Of a stretch of DNA of 64,000 bases, positions 1 through 13,793 are shown in pieces; position 1 is the first letter of the stretch, and each line of letters opens with the position of its first letter. Below the pieces are notes generated by a model, which saw only the letters and a program-made list of their open reading frames with translations, was not told where the DNA came from and searched no databases. Origin of the DNA: Periplaneta americana (lineage: Eukaryota; Arthropoda; Insecta; Blattodea; Blattidae); assembly GCF_040183065.1 (NCBI RefSeq), contig NC_091120.1:19195708-19259707 (forward strand). Reading direction: 5' to 3'. The translations under genes were made by a program, and so were the position numbers.

Positions 1-47
1 ATAAAAAAATACACACATTTGTTAATATTAGGCCTATAACATCATGA

Positions 48-258
48 ATAATATTATAAATGTCTTTTTTAAAAGCTTCAATTTTAAAATATTTCAAATT
101 TGGAAAATGGTTTGTAATTTTATTATAAAGTCTTGGGACGAAACTAGCACCATGTTTAAGAGCTGCACTTGTACGATATTTAGGCTCAATTAATGGGAAA
201 GTAGACTTTTGTCTTCCAGTACGATATTCATGTCGATTAGATTTATGTTTGAAAATTA
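48..258 (-). pseudogene. non-LTR retrotransposon reverse transcriptase, C-terminal fragment
   Basis: An uninterrupted minus-strand reading runs through this segment and contains stretches such as NRHEYRTGRQKST and FVPRLYNKITNHFPNL. This is the region after the polymerase in insect LINE ORF2 proteins, and it resembles the tail of the fragment at 17555-18050 (GPRIYNKF, FEPK). The polymerase core and its YADD box are absent, so this is a truncated relic. The left limit may continue outside the window. Clade is not assigned. Confidence 0.55.
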
Positions 259-264
259 ACTTCA

Positions 265-935
265 ATATGTTCCATATTTAAACAAAAACAGTCCCTATTA
301 TATTAAGCTTAAAAACAGAATAAAATAAAATTTTATTAACGTTTAAAAATACATCTCAACAATAGAGTTTTAAACATTTTCAGTAATTCCTTTAAAATCA
401 GAGTTATTTGAAAATTAACAGTCCTTTTAACAATGGGAAAGTAAGTTAAGAAACTGTGTATTATTTTAATGTTGAATTTTGTAACATGTGCAGCTCCACG
501 GTTAGGGACTATACGAGTCAGAATACACATTGGTCATTGGTTCAGTTCTGTTAATCATTCTATAAAGAAGGTAAATATGCCAGTACCACATTCGCCACTT
601 TAAAATTAAGAAATTACATTACAGATTTAAAGATGATGGTTTATCAACTGACAATAAAATATTATTTTTCAATTTGTCAGTCTGCGATATCGTCTATACA
701 AAAGTTCCTGGTGCAACAACATATTATTCAAAAATTGTGTTTTGTTTAAAGTTCGCATAACAAAATAGTATAATGAAAGATAAGATATGTCCATTGTATT
801 CTTTGTTTAGTTTGATTAAACTGTACTAATATTTAACGTAGACAGTCATTTGATTAATCATTTTAAGTCCATATTTAACTCCATATTTTGATAAAAATAA
901 ATACATATATATTTACATATTTAATATGTTTTTGA
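265..935 (+). mobile_element. internally deleted sibling of the hAT element at 1701
   Basis: This stretch follows the hAT element at 1701-3896 block by block: the 5' untranslated region, the start of the transposase (a reading related to [12 protein letters not shown]), then a jump from the codons after the zinc finger straight to the 3' untranslated region with its repeated ccatattt blocks. About 1.3 kb of transposase is missing at the junction near 735. Substitutions and small indels break the remaining reading frame, and terminal repeats are not clear. It is a decayed, MITE-like derivative that could have been mobilised only in trans. Confidence 0.7.
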
Positions 936-1044
936 AATGAAATGAAATAGCCCAATATGTCCCATGAAGGGCAAAGGCCTCCTACCCTTGGGTAGGGTTA
1001 GCTCAGTTTTCCTAACTTGGCGAGCTACTCCATGTTAGGTTCAA

Positions 1045-1460
1045 TGCTGTTCGTTAGGTATAATGTTGTTTGACACTACACTTTTCACTGTTCACTATTA
1101 AACTTCCCTCAAACAATGATGCTTGCATGTTGCTGTTCTAGTCGTTGCTCAGTTGTCTGCCTAGCGACTTCCACTCTTCTCTGTCCATTGGTGCCCTGCG
1201 TGATCTTTGAAGATGTCCTCCCATCTGCGTCTTGGTCTGCCTTGCGTCCTTTGCCCAATCCGTGTGTCCCAAACAGTACTTTTGTAGGTCCATCTGTTGT
1301 CTTGTAGTCTGGCAATGTGTCCTCCCCACTTCCATTTGCTTTGTGTGGCTGTTTGTGCGACATCTGTTGTCTGTGCTAGTTGTTGGATTGTGGTGTTTGG
1401 TATCCTGTCTCGCAGGGATATTCCTAAGATTTTGCGCTGCATTTTACGTTGACATATTTG
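1045..1460 (-). pseudogene. RTE-like LINE reverse transcriptase, C-terminal fragment
   Basis: On the minus strand from about 1442 down, the reading begins with KILGISLRDRIPN and continues through KWKWGGHIARLQDNRW to GRPRRRWEDIFKDHAG. The order LG(V/I)SLRDR, GH(V/I)AR and GRPxxRWxDxI is typical of the region C-terminal to reverse transcriptase in RTE-like insect LINEs. The polymerase domain is missing, so this is a 5'-truncated copy. The plus-strand reading through the same bases is a shadow. Confidence 0.6.
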
Positions 1461-1700
1461 AAGTTCCGTTCCTTGCCGATGAGAAATTTATTTCCCCATT
1501 TAACGGCGCCCGTTATTTCGTAAATTACTTCCCTCAGGCATACAATAGGCGGAGAGAGAATAGTTTCCTTGGCGGGAGCAAAGCAAAACCATAGAATCCC
1601 CATATAACGAGGTTATGGAGGACATCATTTACCTCCTCCTCCCGTTATAGCTTGACCGTGGTACAGTATATCGGATATCGGAATACTATTGTTTAATAAA

Positions 1701-3896
<2,196 letters not shown>

Positions 3897-3904
3897 TTAA
3901 TAAA

Positions 3905-5390
3905 GGTATTTTGGTGAGTATGTTTCTCACAGTGTTACGTTCACATCCGCGATGTTTCGGACCGAGTTGTATAGGGCTTGAATTGTAGGCCTACTACAAA
4001 TTATAGTAGGGCATAACTTAAAACAATCTCTCTCTTTTTCCCTCTCGTACAGAAACATATTCATGTATCAATAAAACTACGTAACAGTACTAACAAACTT
4101 TTTTATATGAAGTTTACTTTCCTGAAGATATTATAAGAAATGTAAACTCTAATTATTTTATTTAATCTCGTCTTTATGTTTACACATTATACCGGGATCA
4201 CTTTTCTTTTTTCTGCATTGTTGTGCAGTACGTTATTCATATTTCTCCAAGTGGCGGCCTGAACACCTGCACAGGCTGTTACTAAAGAAACATTACATGC
4301 TTCCATTCTTCAAATGAGGTATAGAAATATTCAAATTTTTAAAATAAATGTTATACTTAGTCCAGGTACATGATCTGAAGACATTAATTCATCACTTTAA
4401 GCACAGAAATGTAATCATAAAAGCAAAACAGATCTTTTGAATTCAATATTTTCTAACGTTAATAGAAAAAGAAAAAAGTTCAGACAAATTTGGGGGGGGG
4501 GGGAGGCAGTGCCCTCCATAGCTTCGCCTATGCTCGCAGGGTATGAGTTGTGTAGAATTAAATTTGTTCTTAATTTGTAGTTATAATTGACACCAAGGAG
4601 AGCTAGAAGCGAATTTATGTGCACTGTGTATGAATATTTGGCTTATAAGGAACCCCCTGTACATCATCAGACAGAAACTCCATTATTTTTTTCTAATGTA
4701 AAATAAGGGGATCAGAAGCAAAGAGGTATAAATGCACTTAAATTATTTTTTAGAAAATGTGGTTGAAAGTACTCAAGCTTTCGTGAATTCCGTGAAATTT
4801 TTTATTTCAATTTTAGTGTGTGATGTGCAGGCTTCGAGACTTGGGACCCGATACAATAAGTTTATTGTGCATGTACTATAGGTTGTTGACTCGCTGCAGG
4901 TAGCGAAAGGTAGAGATTTGTTCAGGTAACAACGTTGCTACTTAGAGTAGAGTACGGTAGTATGGGGAAACACACACATATGTACATTCTGAAAGTAAAT
5001 ATACATTACACTATGACAATGTCAAAAGAATGTGAAAAGCGTTATTTTATTTTTCTGTCTTTTATAAGCATTTGTGTTTAATTATACATAGTGTTATGGA
5101 GGAAATGTACATGTAGCAATTTTAATTTTTTCATTTATCCTATTGGTCGTCTTTAGGAAGTGCAATTACTGTACCGAATTGCAATGTAGCCTACTACAAG
5201 ATACATTTTCAGTGTCTCAAACGTAAATATTTTTCGGTTATCTGCCAAACACAGTTTGTACTGTGACAAGCTGCGCTTTAGTCGTATGACGTGATAGGAG
5301 CAAAACTAAAAAACCTAACATCATCGCAGTCTCTAAGAGACAGTCCTTTATTCTCGGGTGTCTCTATGTCCACTAATTTGCTGTTTATAA
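3905..5390. other. no recognised gene
   Basis: AT-rich sequence with a short poly-G run near 4493. I see no coding exon, tRNA or clear terminal repeat here. Confidence 0.4.
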
Positions 5391-6066
5391 AGGGTGCGTC
5401 AGAAAGAACGGATGGATTTCAAACTATCGATACGCAACGAGGAGAGAGATATAGTGAGGGGGACCACGACTGTTGGGTCAGCCATAGAATGCAGTTTCAG
5501 TTGAGAATATGGTGTTGGTCTGGTGTACAACGAGCTTTCATCGTAGAGACATTTTTTAAAAATGGAGAGTCTGTGATCGCCACTCAGGACTCATTTCGAC
5601 ATCGGATGTCACGCTAGGATTCCAACTCGGAATACAATTTTGCGGTGGGTGGCTTCATTTCGTATCACAGGTTCAACATTAAAGAAGAAATCACCTGGAC
5701 GAAATTCTATTGCACTGAGATTGTCCGAGGCTACGGTAAGATCTCGCGCCCTGCGACTTCTTTCTTTGGGACCATTTGAAGGCGTAAGTTTGTAAACATC
5801 GATCACATACACTGGACGAACTGAAGACAGCGTTTCGCGAAGAAATCATGGCAATTGCACCAGCTATGACTGTGAAATTGATGGCGAACATCAGAAAACG
5901 CCTCGATGCCAGTATTGAAAGCCGAGGACATCATATGGATAATGTTGTTTTACATAAATAAACTGCATGTATTGGTGAATATGTTGATAACAATAAATTT
6001 TTGATTTGATGAATCTTTACAATTTTCTTGCCATGTGAAATCCATCCGTTCTTTCTGACGCACCCT
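5391..6066 (+). mobile_element. internally deleted mariner-like element with perfect 30-bp terminal repeats
   Basis: The 676-bp unit is bounded by inverted repeats at 5391-5420 and 6037-6066 that match at all 30 bases (each begins AGGGTGCGTCAGAAAGAACG). Inside, plus-strand frames give a mariner-type N terminus (GVQRAFIVETFFKNGESV, then RNTILRWVASFR), and, after a large deletion, the C-terminal end of the same transposase (AIAPAMTVKLMANIRKRL ending VVLHK). The catalytic D-D-D centre is gone. It resembles the DUF4817-type mariner/IS630 transposases common in insects. A TA duplication is not clear at the two ends. Confidence 0.8.
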
Positions 6067-6743
6067 GTGTTACACAATGTTCCATATCCGTTATTTTTAC
6101 ATAAAATTTATTTCCACTTCTGTTTTACACGTTCAGTAACCGGTGTACTTGGTGTGTCATTAATTCTCTGTGTCATTTCCTCAACTAATTTGAGGGCTTC
6201 CAGCATCTCTTGCTCTGACTTTTCTAACCGTGTAATAGTTTCAGACACAGTTTGTATGAAAACCAAATTATTCGCAGAACATTCAAATCCAGAGCGTTTT
6301 TCTTTGCGTAGGCTATTTGTTGGCATTTATTTTACAGTACCCCCACCCACTGTACGCTTTAACACTATACTCAGTACGCCGTTATGCGGATTTACCACTG
6401 CACTACTCTATTGGGTCCGAAGTCTCGAAGCCTGATGATGTGGTTAACAGATATATCCCTTCGCCACTATAATTTTAGATGTTTTAGCTTGCCCTGGTTG
6501 CACTTAACTCATATTGTTAGAAATGTCACTTGCAACCCCTTTGCTTCTGACACACTCAATTCTAATGCCAACAAAAGTGAGGAAAATACAGTAAACTTTT
6601 CTGAGATTTAAATGTTGGTACTAAGCACGTTTAATTAATTAATTTTCAAACTTCCCCTAAAATAGGGGTTGCCCTGAAGGACAAAACCAAATATACAAGT
6701 GTTAGTAGATACGTACAATTTTATGAAAATGTTTTCGTGACAA

Positions 6744-6744
6744 A

Positions 6745-6799
<55 letters not shown>
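6744..6799. repeat. (ATT)n microsatellite
   Basis: A pure ATT tract just downstream of the splice donor of copy B exon 3. Its translation as poly-Asn or poly-Ile is not meaningful. Confidence 0.95.
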
Positions 6800-6800
<1 letters not shown>

Positions 6801-6855
6801 GTTTCCTTTACATAGAATGTAAAAAAATCAACCATTACTGCAAACAATGTCTTAC

Positions 6856-7224
6856 CATACAGTCCGAACGTCTTGGCGAAGGATTGCGCGCAGAACATCT
6901 CGAAGCCTCGCTCAGCGAAGTGCCTCACTGGCCAGCAGTCGACGTCGATGTCCCCGGAAGAGAGTCCCATTAGCGACGCGTCGAAGAACGGGAACAGCTG
7001 TCTCTCTTCCATGACGTCAGCAATCTGTGTCCATTGCTCGTGAGTTGGGTCGTATCCTGTGGGGTTGTGGGCGCACATCCCCATTATGATGACGGAGTCT
7101 CTCGGCGCAGAGCTCAGGTCTTCCAAGTACTCGTGGAAGGCCAGTTCACGAGTATTTAAATTCCAGTAACGATACTGGCATGCTTCCTCGAAACCCGCCG
7201 CCAGGAAGATCCTTACATGGTGCT
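6856..7224 (-). CDS. Got1: cytosolic aspartate aminotransferase paralogue B, exon 3 (PLP-lysine exon)
   Basis: This 369-bp exon lies between an acceptor (TTCATCAACAG, exon starts 7224) and a donor (TATG then GTAAGA, last base 6856). It starts and ends in phase 1. It encodes the heart of the aminotransferase fold: AHNPTG (N194), FPFFD (D222, pairs with the pyridine nitrogen) and SFAK (K258, Schiff-base lysine). It joins in frame to the exon at 15482-15590. The family's DSAYQG box reads DASLMG here, so Y225, which contacts the cofactor O3', is replaced by Leu. W140 is replaced by Tyr at the exon 2/3 junction (APGYE in place of PTWEN). In copy A the same coding segment is split by an intron at the codon after ADVM. 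The frame is otherwise intact, which suggests retained selection with altered chemistry rather than simple decay. Confidence 0.88.
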
Positions 7225-7458
7225 CTGTTGATGAATAACCAGAGAGACGCACATAGCAAAGACATATAATGGATCATGACAAGGTGATGAATGTAAAATG
7301 CGTAACGAGTAACAAATAAATTATTTTCATATCATCAAAGTGTATTATCTCTGCCATTCGTGAAATGTATGATAAAATTTTAGGATTGAGTTTATGCTCA
7401 TTAACCCATATTATTACGATATCGTCAAATCTCAAAAGCGTCACGCACTGGAAGATCA

Positions 7459-7460
<2 letters not shown>

Positions 7461-7516
<56 letters not shown>
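7461..7516. repeat. (AAT)n microsatellite
   Basis: Pure AAT tract followed by an attatt-rich stretch that abuts the 3' side of the LINE fragment on the minus strand. Confidence 0.95.
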
Positions 7517-7517
<1 letters not shown>

Positions 7518-7639
7518 TTATTTATTTATTATTAATATTTATTTATTATTAATATTTGTGTGCTGAACAACAGCCAGAGGCCAATTATAGTTCAGCACAA
7601 TACACAAACAGAAGATACAAAGGTGCAAAACAAAATAAA

Positions 7640-8480
7640 TAAGATCTTAAATAACAAAAACATACATAAATACAATTGAGTACAAACAGTAAAAACTAAT
7701 AATCAAAACGAAATATTTTATGCATCTACAGACTGGAGAAAGTGATTTTGAATTTCGGTTATAAAAAATGTTTTGAAATCTTAAACCTTTTGTAGGAATA
7801 CGAAGGCTGATATTGTTTATGATAGACTCACAATCAATATCACCCTTGATAACTTTGCAAAAAAATTGATAATCAAGATTTAGACGTCTAGCATAAAGGC
7901 TACAACAGTTAAAATATTTACAGGTAATATCATAGTTAAAGTCAGTGGAATTGGGTATATATCGAAAAGCACATAAGGAAATAAATTTTCTTTGAATATT
8001 TTCCAATTTAACCGAATCGGTTGAAGTAATGGAATTCCAGGCTACAGATGCATATTCAAGTTTAGAGCGAACCAAAGTAAAGTATAGAATTAATAGTGAC
8101 TCAGGAGTAGAAAAAGAATAGGTTATAGACCTTATTAAACCAAGCATTCTTATTGAATGATTATAAATATATTGAACATGATCGTGAAAGTATAATTTAG
8201 AATCGAGTAGTACACCAAGATCTTTTATAGAATTTTTCCTAATAATACAGGCGTTATTAAGAGAATAATTAAATTTTATGGAAGTAGTTTTTCGAGAGTA
8301 CGAAATGACAAAAGTTTTTGTTTCATTAATTTTCATTCCATTAATGTCAGACCAAAGTTCAATGGAGTTAATATCATTTTGAAGAGTTTGGCAATCGGCA
8401 GAACTATTTATTGAGCGAAAGATTTTGAGATCATCAGCAAATAACAGGTAGTTTGAACTTATTCTTTTACATATGTCATC
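7640..8480 (-). pseudogene. non-LTR retrotransposon reverse transcriptase fragment
   Basis: Minus-strand coding starts near 8450 with YLLFADD, the polymerase active-site box (F/Y-x-D-D), and continues through KETKTFVISYS-like and KDLGVLLDSKLYFHDHV, the LGxxLD segment after the palm domain, to KLEYASVAWN. The region 7647-8336 is open without stops. The fingers domain and endonuclease are missing, so it is 5'-truncated, ending at an AAT microsatellite. Gene organisation and motif spacing fit Jockey/CR1-like LINEs. It lies in the intron between copy B exons 2 and 3. Confidence 0.7.
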
Positions 8481-8484
8481 AATA

Positions 8485-8522
<38 letters not shown>
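8485..8522. repeat. (AAT)n microsatellite
   Basis: AAT tract on the 3' side of the LINE at 8524-9911; a second AAT tract lies on its other side at 9912-9942, so the LINE appears to have inserted into one microsatellite. Confidence 0.9.
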
Positions 8523-8523
<1 letters not shown>

Positions 8524-8528
<5 letters not shown>

Positions 8529-9907
8529 CTTACTTACTGGCTTTTAAGGAACCCAAAGGTTCATTGCCGCCCTCACATAAGCCCGCCATCGGTCCCTATC
8601 CTATGCAAGATTAATCCAGTCCCTATCATCATATCCCACCTCCCTCAAATCCATTTTAATATTATCCTCCCATCTACGTCTCGGTCTCCCCAAAGGTCTT
8701 TTTCCCTCCGGTCTCCCAACTAACACTCTATATGCATTCCTGGATTCGCCCATACGTGCTACATGCCCTGCCCATCGCAAACGTCTGGATTTAATGTTCC
8801 TAATTATGTCAGGTGAAGAATACAATGCGTGCAGTTTTGCGTTGTGTAACTTTCTGCATTCTCCTGTAACTTCATCCCTCTTAGCCCCAAATATTTTCCT
8901 AAGTACCTTATTCTCAAACACCCTTACCTTATGTTCCTCTCTCAGAGTGAGAGTCCAAGTTTCACAACCATACAGAACAACCGGTAATATAACTGTTTTA
9001 TAAATTCTAACTTTCAGATTTTTTGACAGCAGACTAGATGATAAAAGCTTCTCAACCGAATAATAACACGCATTTCCCATATTTATTCTGCGTTTAATTT
9101 CCTCCCGAGTGTCATTTATATTTGTTACTGTTGCTCCAAGATATTTGAATTTTTCCACCCCTTCGAAGGATAAATCTCCAATTTTTATATTTCCATTTCG
9201 TACAATATTCTGGTCACGAGACATAATCATATACTTTGTCTTTTCGGGATTTACTTCCAAACCGATCGCTTTACTTGCTTCAAATAAAATTTCCGATTTT
9301 TCCCTAATCGTTTGTGGATTTTCTCCTAACATATTCACGTCATCCGCATAGACAAGAAGCTGATGTAACCCGTTCAATTCCTAACCCTCTGTGTTATTCT
9401 GAACTTTCCTAATGGCATATTGTAGAGCGAAGTTAAAAAGTAAAGGTTATAGTTCATCTCCCTGCTTTAGCCCACAGTGAATTGGAAAAGCATCAGATAG
9501 AAAATGGCCTATACGGACTCTGCTGTAAGTTTCACTAAGACACATTTTAATTAATCGAACTAGTTTCTTGGGAATACCAAATTCAATAAGAATATCATAT
9601 AATACTTCCCTCTTAACCGAGTCATATGCCTTTATGAAATCTATGAATAACTGATGTACTGTACCCTTATACTCCCATTTTTTCTCCATTATCTGTCGAA
9701 TACAAAAAATCTGATCAATAGTCGATCTATTACGCCTAAAACCACACTGATGATCCCCAATAATTTCATCTACGTACAGAGTTAATCTTCTCAAAAGAAT
9801 ATTGGACAAAATTTTGTACGACGTCAACAAAAGTGATATTCCTCGAAAGTTACCACAGTTGGTTTTGTCCCCCTTTCTTTAAAATAGGTACAATTATGGA
9901 CTCCTTC

Positions 9908-9911
<4 letters not shown>
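8524..9911 (-). mobile_element. 5'-truncated RTE-like LINE (family 1, copy 1)
   Basis: Minus-strand readings cover the palm of a reverse transcriptase: [33 protein letters not shown] (first catalytic Asp), GLKQGD, then [12 protein letters not shown] (the YADD box), then the C-terminal module [31 protein letters not shown] and GKRPLGRPRRRWED. A stop or frameshift separates 9447-9830 from 8601-9377. The 3' tail is GTAAGTAAGT tandem units, which suits RTE-like LINEs. The same family occurs at 49075-50433 as a longer copy and as 3' stubs at 25094 and 61176. The insertion is flanked on both sides by AAT repeats. Confidence 0.8.

Positions 9912-9942
<31 letters not shown>
9912..9942. repeat. (AAT)n microsatellite
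   Basis: Second half of the AAT tract that flanks the LINE at 8524-9911. Confidence 0.9.
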
Positions 9943-10151
9943 GTAATACTTTATTGCCAGAGCAAAGATGCATATTGCATATCGCACTTGTCATCTGATA
10001 AAACTTCTGAAATTTTGCATAATGAATTGAAACCACGGGTTTTTTGTATTACTGTGTGATGCAGAAATTAAATTGGTAATATGAAATATTTTACATATAT
10101 GTGCCCTTGTTGAACGCAGTTTTTCCTCATACAAGGTTATACCACAGTCAA

Positions 10152-10336
10152 CTACAGATACACAGTCACGAAGCTTGAGTTTTGATGGTGCTAGAAACAA
10201 TAGACTGTGCCGGTACTATTTTGCATTGCCTATAATGAGGCGATATTAGCGATCCTAGTGGTGACCAACTACCTAATGTTTGCATATTTACTACGTATTG
10301 AGCTTCATGACTGTATATACTAGACTGTGGTTATAC
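10152..10336 (+). mobile_element. short MITE with TATACAGTCACGAAGCTT ends, copy 1
   Basis: A roughly 185-bp non-coding unit with imperfect terminal inverted repeats (acagtcacgaagcttgag on the left; tattgagcttcatgactgta on the right). Two further copies at 30790-30972 (same orientation) and 53038-53224 (inverted) share the interior phrase gaggcgatattagcgatcct. The length, AT-rich ends and lack of coding fit a Tc1/mariner-type MITE. Confidence 0.75.
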
Positions 10337-10446
10337 TATCCGACACTCGGTGGTCATTTTCATTTCAAACTTTGAAAACGAATGTTTTTTTTATTGCAGC
10401 AGGAACCGAAACTAAGCGAACAACATGCAAGAAAAGTTGTTGTTTT

Positions 10447-10862
10447 CTAATGCCAGGCGTTTGACAACAAAGTCATTTGACCTCTTGCACTCCAATATTT
10501 TTCAAAGATATTATCATGGTCAGCCATAGAAGCACAGATTTTGAAGTGTTCTGAATCCATTTCTTGGTTTGAGTTGCACAATGGGCAGTTAGGGGACTGA
10601 TATATTCCAATTCTATGCAGGTGTTTGGCCAAACAATCATGGCCTGTTGCCAATCTAAATGCAACTACAGACGATTTTCGTGGTAAATCGGGAATTAACT
10701 GTGGGTTATGATGCAGAGAGTTCCATTTTTTCCCTTGTGATTGTGTTATCAAATTTTGTTTGTTGAAGTCTAAGTATGTAGATTTAATATGCAAGAAAAG
10801 TAAGGTACGGAATAGATATGATAAATAAATTAATGTAATAGCTAAATATAGGGAAAGCAAAA
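10447..10862 (-). pseudogene. LINE ORF2 C-terminal fragment with cysteine-histidine knuckle
   Basis: The minus-strand reading contains FRLATGHDCLAKHLHRIG followed by CPLCNSNQEMDSEHFKIC. An LRxGH(D/T)xLxxHLHR(I/L)G block and a C-x2-C-x8-H-x4-C zinc knuckle lie at the extreme C terminus of I/R1-like LINE proteins after the RNase H domain. The rest of the element is missing. The N-terminal part of the open frame (hydrophobic, Leu/Tyr-rich) is probably not native coding. Confidence 0.6.
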
Positions 10863-11027
10863 TTGTACGCCATATGTTTTCGGCTTTCTAAAACTGTAAT
10901 GAAAAACTCCAAACATAAAAGAAAAACATCTTTTCAGACTTATGTTTTACCACATTTGTGACAATTTAAGTGTGATTTCTCAACCTCACCAGCATTTTAG
11001 ACCTTTCCGATATTAACCCTTATTATA

Positions 11028-12107
11028 GAGGGACATCATTTTATTTTTACTTCAATTTTTATTGTACCTGAGTTTTTGAATGTACTTCACTCCCACCCCT
11101 TCTACTAATGAAGTTCCTCCACACAGATCCAAGACCCATAGCGCAAACAGCACTGAGTTAGCGAGTATAGTACGTTCCAGAAATATGTTCGTGTTTTCCA
11201 GTAACGAAAGAGCTTTCAATATTGAATCATATTTTCGCACATGTACTATCCGTTTGCGTACTTCGCATCCAGATTTCCCCCACCTGCTTCTGTTGGCCCC
11301 TCTGTAAAAGCTGGGCTGTCTTAGCTCTTTTCTGAAAACATTAATTTCTGTTAGGAATTGGACGTTTACGTAATATTATACAACTGTTTAAAATAACTTA
11401 AATAAAACGGCCTCGTTAAGTAATTAACTGTCACGTGATTCCCCCCCCCTCTACGATCCTGCGGCATAACCACTTGGACGGACAGTAGATAGCATGTCTG
11501 AGTAATTTTATCTGTGCGGGTCGGGCAGAAGTGAAGATTGACTTTACAGTACGTAAGGTACTCTTTTATAGAGTAGGTACAGAATTATTTCAACATGAGT
11601 TACTAGTACGAAGGACGAAACTGACAATTGGAATTAGATGCAGTAATCTATAGTGCGATAATATGCACAAAAGAACTGAAGCCTGTATCGAAATGAACGG
11701 CTACCATTTTCAAAAATGTGTTTAAATATTCATATTAAGAGTATTTTTCAATTTAACTTCATTCTCTATATTGTACGCTAATGTGCTGTAGACAGTATAA
11801 TATACACTGCATAATGAATATGTCGGAATGGATAGCTCAGTTCGTAGTAAAAACATTTATTGTTAATACTGTACTATATTTTTGATTAAACAAAAACGTA
11901 ATGAAAATTATCGAACTCAAAATCGCGATATTTCCTAGTTCACTACTTTTCTTCCCTCCTGTACCTAGCAGAGTGATTTCTTTGTGTTTTACGCCAGTAT
12001 CATCGAACTACAGTTATGAAAGGGGGTAGCAAACTGTATTTCCGGTTCTCTAAAGGTATAGCCAGGTTAATATTAAAAATGTTAGTAAAAATAAAATGAT
12101 GTCCCTG
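11028..12107 (+). mobile_element. non-autonomous TA-flanked DNA transposon, family E copy 1
   Basis: A 1080-bp non-coding unit bounded by TA dinucleotides and inverted ends built on CAGGGACATCATTTTATT (left end begins GAGGGACATC, right end is ATGATGTCCCTG). Related units lie at 19409-20519, 20532-21820 (inverted) and 57366-58345 (inverted). The TA target duplication is proved for the last copy by comparison with an unoccupied site. This indicates the Tc1/mariner superfamily; the element encodes no transposase. Confidence 0.8.
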
Positions 12108-12265
12108 TACAATAATTGTATTGTCTTGAGTTTATAATACGCAATAATCGTATACAAAACACGGAACGTGTTTGCTTAGGTATGTCAAATTCTCTTCCGC
12201 TGCCTGTACTTGAAACACCGACTACATTCTGTCCGGCGTCGTGTGTTCACCTCAGACTAATACAA

Positions 12266-12455
12266 ATATACCGATGTCACGGCCCTAATTGTCAGGCAAT
12301 ACATCTCACTTGACGGTGAAGGGGGAAAGGAACTGGCCACCCTACCTCATTATCTCCTGGCCTAGTTACCGCATAAGTGGTACCTTGTTGGTATCCCTTG
12401 CGAGGTCCAGACCTGTCTTCGGACAGTTGACTAAACAACAACTCCTGGAAAAGGG
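12266..12455 (+). repeat. dispersed repeat, copy 1 (SINE-like)
   Basis: The segment from acatctcacttgacgg through cattatctcctggcc to cttcggacagttgac recurs in reverse orientation at 36735-36965. No coding or clear polymerase III box was found. Confidence 0.65.
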
Positions 12456-12490
12456 TGCGTGTTCTGAAATTCAATTGAGTGTTTAGGATT

Positions 12491-12518
12491 CAGATGATGA
12501 TGGAAATAACATCGAAAC
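12491..12518 (+). ncRNA. hammerhead-core-like hairpin motif
   Basis: The bases CAGATGA, a GATG/CATC hairpin with loop GAAATAA, then GAAAC resemble the CUGANGA - stem II - GAAA core of hammerhead ribozymes, which are known in terminal repeats of Penelope-like elements. One core base (U4) differs and the first stem II pair is not formed. Similar arrangements occur at 36461-36488 and near 61790. Catalytic activity is not claimed. Confidence 0.25.
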
Positions 12519-12539
12519 TCGTCAGCCAGGTACAACATC

Positions 12540-13793
12540 ATTATTCAAAATGTTAACACGGACAAGTCGTTATTTATTGATTTAAATATAACATGAAAAA
12601 GACTTCTTCATCGGAGAGCGTTCGGTGGGTTCGTAAAAAAAAAAAAAAAAAAGAAGAAACGCATAATAATTATTAACGAAGTATCAGTCATCTTCTTGCC
12701 ATCGGTGACGAATTGTAATTTCCGCTTGGGCGTGGGTTCGATTCTCCCGATTGAGGTGATCAGCAGGGGCGATTTCTCAGGGCATGCTATGCTTGTTGCG
12801 CAAGCCCAATATTTTCGTAGAATGTGTATTTCTCAAAATGGGATTACGTACATTAAAATTTATTTTGATTTTTGGAATACTGTATAGGCGTAATACCATC
12901 CGCAGGTTGCACACCGCAAGTATCGCAACGCTTGCTCGTTTCTCGGAGCTACAGGAAAGACGTAGAAATAGCGAGAATATGATGCGCGCGCAAGTGCCTT
13001 CCTCCTTGGTCCGTCCTAGGCGCACATGCTTCTGTTATATGTTGTTTGAAGCTCTGGTCCGAGAGCTATACGAGCGTCTATTTAACGTTACACAGAGCAG
13101 TATTGATAGCAGCTTTTACCAGTGAATGTGCTGTGATCTGCGAGTGCAATGTAATTGTATGAGAGGAATGCATGTGTTAGCTGCTGCATTTATTATTAAT
13201 TCTTAAGTGTTGCAATGAGTTCGGAATTGTGTGTTATTGAAACCTTATTATTAAATCCATTTTCCCGAAGGACTATTCAAGAGAAGACAGACATTATAGA
13301 GAATCGTTCAGTGCAGCTCAATACAACAATATGCATTGGTTGACAGGGTCGAAAAAAACTAAATAAACTGTTTTGTTGGTCATGTTTGTTATAATATAAT
13401 ATTATTATACCGAACTTTTACATCTGATAAGCGGATATGATCCATGACTCATAATGATTTCATAACTATAAAATAAATTATTTATGTGGGTCTGATTATT
13501 TTTATTAATTATGAATCCTCCCATCTTCCCCTATGAATAAAAGAGCAAGCCTAACTTTCATGAGTAGCATTCGCCCCTGGTGATCAGTCCTTCGTTGGCG
13601 TTTTTCGAAGCTTTTGTGACTCTTGAGGCGGACGTCCTCGAACCAATCTCAGAAAATAGCATCTCGCTCCTATCAGTTGCACCGGCAAGCACAATGAGCC
13701 CTCAGACAACGGTGAGTCAGAAGCATAAAGAATCATAATGTACCCTCTCCTTCCTGTCATTCATATCAACTAGCTGTTTAGGTATAAGCCTAG
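12540..13793. other. no recognised gene; possible SINE fragment near 12730
   Basis: Mostly unrecognised sequence. At 12730-12745 the phrase gtgggttcgattctccc resembles a polymerase III B box, but there is no convincing A box. Two overlapping open frames on opposite strands at 12777-13125 do not resemble a known protein. Confidence 0.35.

Noticed and set aside
1116..1594. Plus-strand Cys/Leu/Val-rich open frames
   Set aside because: Shadow of the minus-strand LINE C-terminal coding.
6635..6855. Extension of the aminotransferase frame into a poly-Asn tract
   Set aside because: The frame runs past a good splice donor (GTAAGA after TATG) into an intronic ATT microsatellite.
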